Shown: positions 33,961-44,199 of the stretch, piece after piece | How positions within the stretch are numbered: position 1 is the stretch's first letter | How the letters are laid out: each line of letters opens with the position of its first letter | From: Spirodela intermedia | Lineage: Eukaryota > Streptophyta > Magnoliopsida > Alismatales > Araceae | NCBI GenBank assembly: GCA_902729315.2 | Contig: LR746275.1 | Span: 1,830,501 to 1,894,500 of the forward strand | DNA length: 64,000 nt | Direction of reading: 5' to 3' | Translations under genes and position numbers: made by a program | Notes under the pieces: model-generated | Database searches by the model: none | Told to the model about the DNA's origin: nothing | Seen by the model: the letters and a program-made list of their open reading frames with translations, nothing else

Positions 33961-36900
33961 ATTAAAGGCTAATAAAAAATTTGAAGGAAATTTTTAGACG
34001 CATCAATTAAAAACCAGGTGGTTGCCCCGTTTATTTCTAATTTAACAGGGATTTTTTTGTTAAATAATATTAAAATATATTTAATTAATTTTAAATTCGA
34101 TACATCCCAAATCATCACTTCTGCTAGAACCGTTCACCTATTTTTTTTGGTTCAATATATAATATAAAATTAGAGGAAATAGACTTAGAAATCCATTCCA
34201 GCACAAGAACAATTTACAAATCATTTTTTCCAACATTAAAATTCGCTCCATAAATGTCATTCAATCAGTCTGAAGTAGATCCGAATTAGGATTGCAAGAA
34301 AATAGGGGAGATAGGCTAAAATCTTATTCAATTGATGAGAAAAAGTGAAATAGCATAGTGAAAATAAAAATGCATGAATAAATATTTAGCTCATTTAATA
34401 AGCACATGTAAATATAACTAATAAATACATAGAATGGGCATGCCAATTGGATTTCACCTTGATCCATAGGCAAATGTTCATGTTTGTTTTGCCAATGGGC
34501 CATATTTGTTATTTCCATCCATGAGACATAGGAGACACTCTTTGATAGTTGCTAATCTTATTTCAACCTCTAAAAAATTTGTTAGAGGTGTCATAACCTA
34601 TTTATTCCTTCTCTTTTAATTAAATTAAGAGATAATAATGAGACCTATTTGATGTTTTTTCATTCTTCAGAGTGCAATAAAAAAAGGAGAAAATTTGACA
34701 TTGAATAGAGAAAGAAATACATTAAAGATATATCTTATCTCTAAGATCATAGACATGGGTTCTATCTAGAGACACTCAATAGTAGATCAGTCCATATTAT
34801 ACTTTAAATGACTAAATGTTTATACATAGTTCAAATTAGATGGCATAAATTTGTTTCAATTATGTGAATAAGTAGAAATTATTTTAAGAAGGAGAGATAA
34901 ATTAAATTATTTACTTAACCTTCTATATGATTTTATAGATTATCAATACTATATGCACAAATAAGAGGAGGTTATTATTAAAATATGGTTGTGGAACACA
35001 ATGACTCCCAAAATTAGTGAGATTTTTTTATTTATTTCTATGATCAAGGAAATTTGATAGAAAGTTAATAAAACATTCTAAAAAACATAATGAAACAAAG
35101 TAGTGGTTAAGGCTATGATTATGGTAAGAAGAAACAAAGTCATGTGCTATATCAATAAATTAAAAAATGAAATTAATCACCATAAATTAATAAAAATAAC
35201 AAATTTAGAAGAAATAATCACATTCAAGAATTATATATAGAGAAATGGAATTTAGAAATTTAAAGTTGATCTTATCTAAGAATTTGACTAAATGAGAAGT
35301 TAAATATTTTGTTGTGAGAGAATAACACATTTAGAGAAAGTAATCACTTTGGTAAGGTATGAAGAGAGTAGGACCCTTATGTTGAAACCACATGACATAG
35401 ATAAATTAGATATTTATACATAAATATAAAGATAGTAAAATTTCTCAAACATAACCTGATTAAGATTAAACCAAGAAGATTGACCCTAGAGATAATGTAT
35501 GGTGCGGTTATTATAAGAAGTCATGGCTCATCCAAAAATATTATTAGTAGTGAGAAAAATCTCAACTTACTAGTCAAACTTATTTAAACATCAAGGAGTT
35601 AGCTAAGAACTTTATTCAACAACTCTACAAAATTCATGTAGAAAGTTCAAAGAAGAGATCAAAAAGATAAAATTTGCAATAGCTTCAAGCCTATTAGCTC
35701 ATTATAGTGTGTTTCATTCCTATTAAATTAAATCTCTTTTAATTCTTTCTTAACTTGTTGGATATATAATTTCCATGTCACCATTTATATGGCCCATATA
35801 TCATATTACTTTTTCACATATGACTTATGCTTAAGGAATAAGAAAGTGAACATTATATAGGGTTCATAAATCACAATAAGTGAAATAGGTATGTGAGATT
35901 GATAAATTAAAAACTTTGAAAAAATATCTATCATGGCTCAAAATTTTTCAAAAACCTTTAATCTTCTTAAAACTTAGTAAACAACTTAAGTTGCAAAACT
36001 ATTTTTCTAGTGACCTTTATGCTATTTGATAAGGTATCATAAATGAAAATTGTGTATATGGGTTAACTTAATAATAATTTGATGATTTAAAAATATATTT
36101 ATAAAGAGATCAATTTAATCCAAAATCATTAAATTGATGAGATTGAATAATTATCTTGCTTAAATATAATTAATTTTTTAAAATATTTTCCAAATATAAA
36201 GAGTCTCAATGAAAGAATGTTATGGTCTTAGTGATAATTATTCATAGAAATAATTTTTTTATTTATGGATTAAAATAGTTATGGTTTTGATAATTTTTAG
36301 ACATTAATATGAAATTCTGAAATTCATAATATGATATGTAAATTTATTTTAAATATTGATGTACCATGTGAGATTAAAGAGTATAGATTACTAATACATA
36401 CATCAAAGACATTTTCAACAAATAAGTAAAAGTAAAAAAAGAACAAATTTCCTATTTTATTTCACTTTCTTGTTAGGAATATACAATGTAGGTTTAAAAG
36501 TACCAAAAATTTACATGAGGTGAATATGTTATAATCTTATTTGAAAATCTTAATATTTATATTTTCTAGTTCAAATTGTTTTACTAATACAAACATATTT
36601 TAAATACAAAGGTAATTGAAAGATGAGTCAAATGAGATAATTTTCAGATAAAATGATCATAACAATAATTTGTTATTAATTTTACAAGATCATTGATTTA
36701 ATATGTTTGTGTAATCATAAAATAATATAGAAGATTGACCCTTCTTACTTAAATAATTTTATTCTCATAAAATATGTCATAAATATAGGCATACAACCTA
36801 TTGATGCCCTTGAATTCAACATTCACATTAGAATATTTACTTATAAATATTTGTTAAAATATTAATAAATATCATGATAATTTACATTGCAAGTTAAATA

Positions 36901-39180
36901 CCTTTAAGGAACATTCAAAATATATATTTATGATATTTGACATAATCATATGGTTAATAATGAATCTAATTAGTTACACCCTTAAAATATTATTTATGTT
37001 AGAAATAATACAACGTAGTACTATGAGAATAATAATGTAAAGAAATATGTGTCAATACATGTGAAAAAGTTTTACATGTAACTATGCATTATGAAGATAG
37101 AACTATTAATGAAAATATATCTGAAACATCAAAGACATATGGTCAGATGTGAAATTTGAACTTAAGATATAAGCTAAATAAATATAGAAAAAAAATAGTG
37201 GCTAAAATGTTTGAATATCATAACAAGTAAGGTATGGGTGAGATTTGAAATCAAGATCTCTATAAAGACACATTTGAATGATTGTTAAGAAGATATGTCA
37301 AAATGCTATGATCAGTGACTGAAGCATAAATCAAACTCTAGAGTTGAAAACTATTGATTTTCATCTCGTCCACTTCTCATTTTTCTTCTTTCAGAGTTTA
37401 GGATTGTTGCTCCACCATATCATTAAACTAAGGTTGCTTGTTGTTCTATCTATTTGAGCAATATCATTATTGATGAGGCCCTTTGTAATTGAAACATCCT
37501 ATTTTGTAGAGTCGTGGAGTCACCTATGTTGGGCGCAGTGGCACCAGGAGGGTAAGGGTTTGGTTCCCATTACATCCTCTTCCTCTTCCTCTTGCTCTAC
37601 CTCTCTTGTTGCTACCACCATGGCCATAGTTATTATTGGTTGGCATAGCTGTTGCCTATCTCAAACATAGGGTTTGACAGTAGTCTACCAACAACTTGAC
37701 TACCATGTATGTCATTTTGAGGTTTTGGAAGCCTCTCCATTGTACTTCAGCCCGCACCAACAGTTGTAGGCCAAGAAAGAAGTGGAGGCCATTCTTCTCC
37801 CCCATTAATTCTTCTAGATTTTTACTTGAATTTTTTTGGCTAGATCTTAATTTTAATTTTTGTCCTCTATCCCACATCACTACCTAATACTAGAAAGAGA
37901 GCAAAGTAAAAAGACGATAGTCATAATAGTAGTATGGAGTAGACATGAAAGCTTGAATGAAAAAAGACACATTTGTGTCATACAATAAAAATAAATTAAT
38001 GATAATACTTTATCACATTAATTAATATAAAATTAAGAGTTATTTGAGTTAAAAATGTAAATACTTATTTTAGAATGATGTGATGAATTTATGTTTAATT
38101 CGATAACTTTTATGATTTATGGCATATGAATATATTTCTAATTTTAATCTATATGCTCACATGAATATCTAAGTTTTAAAAATATTGGGAATCATCTTAC
38201 AATTGATAAGAAATTAATCATGAAGTTAAAGTTGTAAAATATATATTTTTAAAAATTTAAATAAATATATGAGGATATTTTGAGGCCATTTTTATAAATA
38301 TAGAAATTAAGAGAATAATTGAAAATAAAAGTAGTTTAGGGCCATGTCAGCAAGAGGATGTTTCAAGGTTTTATGAGTTATGTCAACCTTAGACAAATAA
38401 GGAAGAGGACAACAATTTAGACCATGTCATCAACAATAGTACATACGCATAATTTTTGCAATCTATTTTTGGTGGGTGAAATAGACAAACATAATTTCAA
38501 ATTTCATGACAATTGTTGAGATATTATTACATGAAAATTGGAAGGAAGCTCTAAGACAAAAGGAAAATTTTATGGATGATAAAGAGTAGAAGATTAGAGG
38601 AATTTGAAAGCTTTTAGGGTGAAGCTTTCTATGAGTGGTATGTAAAGATGAGTAGACTGATGGTAAGCACTTATGCATATGATTATTTTTTATTTTTGTT
38701 TCTTCTTAATCTGTTGTGTTGGTGATAGGTAAACTACAAAATTAAGGCTTTCAATCCACTTTTTACCATATTTTATGTTAATTCATATGCAAAAAATATT
38801 TTGATTTTACCTTAATGAAATATGATAGATGTATGTTGTCTAGGTGATATGCACATTGAGTATTAACTATATTAAATACATGATATGGAGATAAAATTTA
38901 TTCTTGAATGGTAAAAATATGTCTTGAAATCTAAATAAATGGTGATTATGTAAGATTTAATTATCAACAAAATGCTTTTAATTATTGTACTTTTCTAGGT
39001 GGCAATGTGGTTAGAAGAGTAAGAGGTAGTAGGTGGTAGTAAGATCAAGTATTGAGTCTGAATTTTTAGAGTGATTATACAATATATATGTGAAATGTTA
39101 TGAATAAATGACATTTGAAAATATTTAAAGATTAAATGAATGACAACAGATCAACTATCAATTTAACTCATAATTTAATG
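33961..39180. other. AT-rich gene-empty block, probable degraded transposon DNA
   Basis: About 5 kb of strongly AT-rich sequence with no open frame over about 75 codons and no recognisable exon. A less AT-rich patch at 37490-37880 has, on the minus strand, an Arg/Gly-rich stretch (RGRARGRGRG) that may be a decayed retrotransposon gag. The composition change at 33950 and 40030 is abrupt. Confidence 0.5.
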
Positions 39181-39840
39181 CATCATAATTGTACACCTTG
39201 CATGATAAATTGAAAAATAGAATAGATTGACATTTATTCAAGAATAGATTGAAAAATTATCTTATATGTAAACCTTACATATCTTCACATGATCAATGGG
39301 CAGATCTACTAACCTAGGGCTTGAGTAATTTTATATTTCAGAGACTTGCTTCTAAGCTAGGAATGAATGCTATCCAATTCACAAACTTGAGGAGTAGCAT
39401 TGAAGGATATTACATCTTTTTTCATTATTTTGTATTTATATCTTTTATGACATTATCATTCTATTTAGGTTGGACTCCATTAAGTTTTAATATAACCATA
39501 AATCAGTATAAATTATAATTTAATATATCATAATTATACACCTTACATAATAACTTGAAAAAGAGATTTACATTTCATCAATAATAAATTGAAAATTGAT
39601 CTAATATGTACACCTTACCAATCTTCACATGATCAATGGACAAACTTGCATACCAAGGGACTAAGCAATTTTATATTTCAGATACCTAGTTCTAAGTTAG
39701 GAATAAATGATATCCATTCACCAACATAAGGAGTAATGTTAATATATATATATTGTATTTATATATTTTATGATATTATAATTCTATTTAGTCTGGACTA
39801 TACTATACCCCTTTAAGATGTAAGTCTTGTATAAGGCTAG
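39181..39840 (+). mobile_element. Decayed Ty1-copia polymerase tail, duplicated in tandem
   Basis: A frame near 39293-39400 reads DQWADLLT(stop)GLSNFIFQ then RLASKLGM, the hallmark end of copia RNase H (ADILTKxL...KLGM). A second, more decayed copy of the same stretch plus about 110 bp of upstream sequence occurs near 39625-39735 (offset about 340). Both carry stops and substitutions. No LTRs were found. Confidence 0.7.
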
Positions 39841-40170
39841 ACTATTTCACGGCAATATGATTATTTTTTGGTTTTTATTTTCCTTATTTGCGTGAGGCTC
39901 CCTCCCTCCGGCAACTTAGGGTTCATACAAAGCTGAAATATAATAACATATAAGTAATTTTGATTATATACTTACTTTAAAAAAAATTAAACCCGGAGTT
40001 TTTAGTGAAGCAATTAAATTCTGGAATGTAAAGTTCCGAGGGCCAAACGGGCGCGGAGGGTGAGAATTCCCTCTAGGACTAGATTTTCTGTCTTTCGGTT
40101 TTTCAGGTGGCCGTCGCCTCGCCGTCGCCGTCGCCGTCGCCGTTCGAACCCTCTATCCTCCGGTCACGCC

Positions 40171-41808
40171 ATGGCGGCGGCGGAGGCGGAGCGGCTGGAG
40201 AGCCTGGTGTTGGTGCACAACGTGGCGAAGAGGCACAACATAGGGACGATGGCCCGCAGCGCCACCGCTTTCGGCGTGGCGGAGATTGTGCTCGTCGGCC
40301 GTCGCGACTTCAACGCCTTCGGTAGCCATGGCTCCACCTCTCACCTGCGTTTCCGCCACTTCCATTCCCTGTCCCAGGCCCACCTCTACCTCAAGGCATC
40401 CTCCGCTCTCCGCCGCCCTCTCTCTCCTCTTCCCTCCCACACGTCACTTCCACTCCTTCTCCTAGGGTTTTGCTGACCTCTCTCTGCGTTTTTCTTCTCT
40501 GTCCCTCCCCCGTCGGCAGGAGGAGAGGGACTGCGACATCTGCGGGGTGGAAATTACGGACGGCGCCATCTCCGTCAGCCAGCACCCCTTCAGGAAGAGC
40601 ACCGCCTTCCTGCTCGGCAATGAGGTCTGCCTCTTCCCCATCTTGGTCGATCGGCAGCATCTCTATTCGAATTCTTTGAATGAAGCAATCCGGAGACTGC
40701 GATGCGATTCACCCTTCCTTTGAATCTTCAGGGGATGGGCCTCTCCGCTAAAGAGTGCGAGATCTGCGACTTCTTCGTTTACATCCCGCAGTATGGCGGC
40801 GGCACCGCGTCTCTGAACGTTACGGTGGCAGCTTCCATCGTTCTTCACCACTTTGGAGGTGAGATCATGGATGGTCTTTGTGGATCACGCTATCATGCAA
40901 ATTTCATCTGGTTAGGGACATTGCTCGTGGAGTAATCTGCAGAAAAATTTTCTCATCTTTAAGCCCTAATCCAATGAAATCACTGGTCTCGAAGGGAGAA
41001 AATCATAAACATTTTTTTCGGCCAGTAGAAGATCTGCAGAATCTTTTTGAAACGAGCATTGGGATCGTCGATAATTGTGGGTTATCTACAATCTGCATGG
41101 GAAAATCTTCTTCGATAATAACCAGTTCATATTTTTTTATGTGATTAATCTGGTGAGAGAACTGTACAGGATTTTATGGCCCCATGGGATCAACCAAGAG
41201 ATTAAAAACTCACTAGAAAAAATGTAATTCTCCCATTGCTTTTTGATTACCTGCAGGGACATATCGGGCTGTAAACCAGGTGAGCTCTTCATGGATTACC
41301 AAGATCTTGTATCTCTTATATCTTATACTTATTTAGGGTTCGAAACTTATAATTTTGGAGCAATCACAATAACGGTGGAAATGGTTTGACCTTGCTGGCT
41401 TGAGACTCAGGTTGACTTGCTCCACTTTCGGTTATGCCTGATGCATCCATCGATTTTTCTCGATCTAGTATTTACAGTTCATTGGGGATCAGAAACAAGG
41501 ATCAGTTAGTGAATCCTGCTGCTTTAAACGTCTACAGCTATTCTTCAGTCAGTGTATGTGATCTCTGTTCTTTGGTCTCAGTGTGGGCAGGATTTCCAGA
41601 GAGGAGGAGGGAGGGCAACAAGTTCGCCTTGGCGGAGAAGCCAACGAAGCAGATGAGGAGGAACTGCTGCTCAGAGACGATGGAGTCGGTCATTGAGAGC
41701 CGGCGTAACCGTCGGGAGAATGCTGGCCGAGATTTCTTCGAGCCAGCTGAGGCCGACAATACCCGGTCAACCAATGGCTTGTCTGAGCTGTTCAGTGACT
41801 TGGGTTAG
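40171..41808 (+). CDS. SpoU/TrmH-family RNA 2'-O-methyltransferase
   Basis: Four exons: 40171-40395, 40520-40624, 40732-40858, 41582-41808; 227 residues. The SPOUT knot-fold domain transfers methyl from S-adenosylmethionine to RNA ribose. It has VLVHNVAKRHNIGTMARSAT (motif 1, N and R), GVAEIVLVGRRDF, then STAFLLGNEGMGLS (motif 2) and VYIPQYGGGTASLNVTVAAS (motif 3, the SLNVSxAxxI signature). The extra DCDICGVEI segment is typical of plant members. The basic C-terminus (MRRNCC...ESRRNRRENA) may bind RNA. The first intron uses a GC donor (CTCAAG|GCATCC); without it the frame would end after LLLLGFC. An alternative microexon may lie in the last intron. No ATG lies upstream in frame, so 40171 is the start. 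Substrate RNA is unknown. Confidence 0.88.
41257..41279 (+). other. Candidate 23-nt microexon in the SpoU gene
   Basis: Bounded by a strong acceptor (TTACCTGCAG) and a strong donor (CCAG|GTGAGC). It reads in frame from exon 3 (GTYRAVNQ). Its 23-base length would shift the last exon out of frame, so inclusion would truncate the protein. Not included in the main model. Confidence 0.4.
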
Positions 41809-41836
41809 ATCCTCACCCAAGTCTAGTTCAATGGTG

Positions 41837-41880
<44 letters not shown>

Positions 41881-42042
41881 AAGAGGGATTACTTTGGTGA
41901 ATGAGAGATTGATGACTTGGAAAGATTAATTTTTGATAGAGTAGCGACAGTTTTATGATAACTTTGAGTTGAAAGAAGAAAATCTTGCCAGTTTTATTAT
42001 ACTCCCTCTCATTTTAGATCCTTGCCCAAGTCTAGAGTGGTG

Positions 42043-42090
<48 letters not shown>

Positions 42091-42270
42091 GAGGGGGATT
42101 AGATTGGTGCATGAGGGATTGATGACTTGGAAAGATGAATTTTTTATATACTGACAATTTCATGATAACTCTAGTTGAGTGGCTAATCTGTCCCCCTCTC
42201 TCTCTCTCTCTCTCTCTCTCTCGCTAGGTTAGTGATAATTTTATGATGATCTTGAGTCAAGAAAAGAAGA
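41808..42270. repeat. Three tandem units each carrying a (CT)n tract
   Basis: A ~205-bp unit (CCAAGTCTAG, GTGAATC, (CT)n, AGAGGGATTA, GATTGATGACTTGGAAAGAT, ATGATAACT) occurs at about 41808 and 42018, with a partial third copy from about 42175. The CT tracts are 41839-41877, 42044-42089 and 42195-42222. It begins at the stop codon of the SpoU gene and so includes its 3' UTR. Confidence 0.8.
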
Positions 42271-42516
42271 AATCTTGGTTTTTTCTTATTTCAGTCCCTC
42301 AATTTTCTTTTGTCTTTGCTGTTCTAACTTGCCCCTTCAAGCTGAATTGAGAATGGCTGCGTTGACTCGAGGCAATTCTCACGGTGGACTTATATAGGAC
42401 ATAGGACAAGGGTATCAACGGGCCAGGCCCAAAAAAACCCTAATTATGAGCTGAACCATGTGGAGGCCCGTTTCAAACCCAACTTGACACTATTTGTACC
42501 TATCCAGGAGGAAGGT

Positions 42517-42551
<35 letters not shown>

Positions 42552-43188
42552 AGACCTTCGGCTTGTCTTATAGTTGACTTATTACCAACTCTAGTAAAGT
42601 TTTGGTTCCATGTCTTCCCAAATGGAGGATCCACATGGAAATCCTAATTTTAATAGGGTATTATACAGAATATTTTTCAGAGTGCATGATAGAAGGAAAG
42701 CCTATATACCATCCCAAGTCAAACCTAGTCTCTCCCTCGTAGACGGCACAGAAAGGCGGCTGTAGCAACGGCGTAGGGGATGACGTCAGGTCTGGTCGTC
42801 TCTCCCCTCTCGCCGGAGATTCCCACCAGATTCCTTCATCTTAAGAGACTTCTGTCTTGTCCCGCTCTGAAACTAATCCGCCATTACTCAATCTTGGGTC
42901 GCCCATGGCGGCGGGATCGCCGCCGGCCACGGTGGCTCAGCCATTCCCGCCGCCCGAAACGACTAGTAATCACCTGCCGGCGGCGGGGACCCACCGGATG
43001 AGGAAAGATTTGGACAAGTTGACGAAATATCTGTGACCCGGATAAGATGCCGAGCTGCGCAAGTATGAATATTCTCTGTGTCTGGTTCGGAGGGAGGAAA
43101 GATGGCGATGGAAGGAGGGGACTTTGGGCTGGATTTTTTCAGTTCAATCAATTAATAGGATGGTGGCGGCGCCGCCAGCGAGGGAGAG
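42271..43188. other. Intergenic, no gene recognised
   Basis: Contains a GA tract (42521-42549) and a GC-rich stretch at 42780-43100 with short open frames that resemble no known protein. Downstream of the convergent FAF-like gene. Confidence 0.5.
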
Positions 43189-44013
43189 TCACGCCGTCGT
43201 CACGAACCGGGGGGCGCCCCAGAAGGGCGGCGGCGGCAGCATCAGCCCCTCCCGGACCGCCTCCTGGCACCTCCTCCCGAATCCGCCGCTGCGCATTTGC
43301 CCACCCGGCGGCGCCGCCGGTCGCCGGCGGCTCTGCAACGTCCAGTCCTCTTCCGCCACCTTTCCGGTCGTCTCCTCCTCCTCCGGCACCGGCGGCTTAA
43401 TGAGCTCCAACCGCAGCCGGCCCCCGTGGCGGGAGGCGCGGAGTATCTCCGGCCGCCGGAGACGAACCTCTGTCAGGACCAGGCGGCCGTCCTTCTTCAC
43501 GGCCTTCAGGTAGCCTTTCCCGCCACCAGCAGAGAGCCACGGCAGCGGCGGAGGGAACTCCCTCGTCTCCGTCCTCCTCTTCGAGGGCCTAGCCGCCTTC
43601 CTGCAACTGGTCTCCTCTATCCGCCGCCGTATCTCCATCTCCGTCTTCTCTTCCTCCACGCCCATCTTCCCGTCGCAGCAGCTCTCGAAACCCAGGCTCT
43701 CAGTGCAAAGCTCCAGGCTGCCGGCGACGGAGGCGGCGCCGGCGCCGGCGCCGCTGCCACGGTAGTAGAGGAAGCTCAGACCGCGGGTGCCTTCGTCGAT
43801 CTTCTCTGCCGGCTCCTGCTGCGGCTGGGGCGCCGCCTGGGGCCCCGGCCCCACGGCGGCGGCCCCCAGCACGTTCGCCGGCGGCCTGGGAAGCTCTCCG
43901 GCCACGCACCGGAGCCCCCCTCCGCCGGCGGCCGCCATCGCCGGCCGGCATCTGCTGCCATGGTCGTCGGGAAGGCCCAGCAAGCTCTGAACTGTCCTCC
44001 GCAGACCCATCAT
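43189..44013 (-). CDS. FANTASTIC FOUR-like (FAF domain) protein
   Basis: Single exon, 274 residues, starting MMGLRRTVQSLLGLP. A variable, Ala/Gly/Pro-rich first half is followed by an acidic/basic helix (MGVEEEKTEMEIRRRIEE). The plant FAF domain lies at roughly 150-210: REFPPPLPWLSAGGGKGYLK, then AVKKDGRLVLTEVRLRRPEI. In Arabidopsis, FAF proteins modulate shoot-meristem size and the WUSCHEL pathway, and FAF-like proteins are less studied. No introns is typical of this family. The C-terminus is basic (QSRRRPAAPPGGQ). The coding strand is very GC-rich and produces a long antisense open frame, which I treat as a shadow. A TATA box lies about 180 bases upstream of the start. Confidence 0.8.
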   Translation of the reverse strand: MMGLRRTVQSLLGLPDDHGSRCRPAMAAAGGGGLRCVAGELPRPPANVLGAAAVGPGPQAAPQPQQEPAEKIDEGTRGLSFLYYRGSGAGAGAASVAGSLELCTESLGFESCCDGKMGVEEEKTEMEIRRRIEETSCRKAARPSKRRTETREFPPPLPWLSAGGGKGYLKAVKKDGRLVLTEVRLRRPEILRASRHGGRLRLELIKPPVPEEEETTGKVAEEDWTLQSRRRPAAPPGGQMRSGGFGRRCQEAVREGLMLPPPPFWGAPRFVTTA

Positions 44014-44190
44014 CCTCTCTCTCTCTTCTCAACTTAGCGAGAAGTTTTACGCTGCGAAGAAGAAAGTGTACCGCTCTTTCTCTGTTTGTCTCTGTCTCTC
44101 TCTAGGTAGTAGCCTCCTTTCCTCCCGTTCGACGGGAAGGGACAGCCGGAGATGGCTTCTGGTGATCGGAGTAGAGAGAGAGGGGCCCGG

Positions 44191-44199
44191 TATTTATAG
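44191..44199 (-). promoter_or_regulatory. TATA box of the FAF-like gene
   Basis: CTATAAATA on the minus strand, about 180 bases before the start codon, flanked by GC-rich DNA. This implies a leader of roughly 150 bases. Confidence 0.65.

Noticed and set aside
40060-40170. In-frame N-terminal extension of the SpoU protein (Arg-rich)
   Set aside because: It begins with GTG, not ATG, and there is no upstream ATG in frame. The conserved protein starts at 40171.
43297-44037. 246-codon open frame on the plus strand
   Set aside because: Antisense shadow of the FAF-like gene, with Pro/Arg/Leu-rich composition typical of GC-rich shadows.
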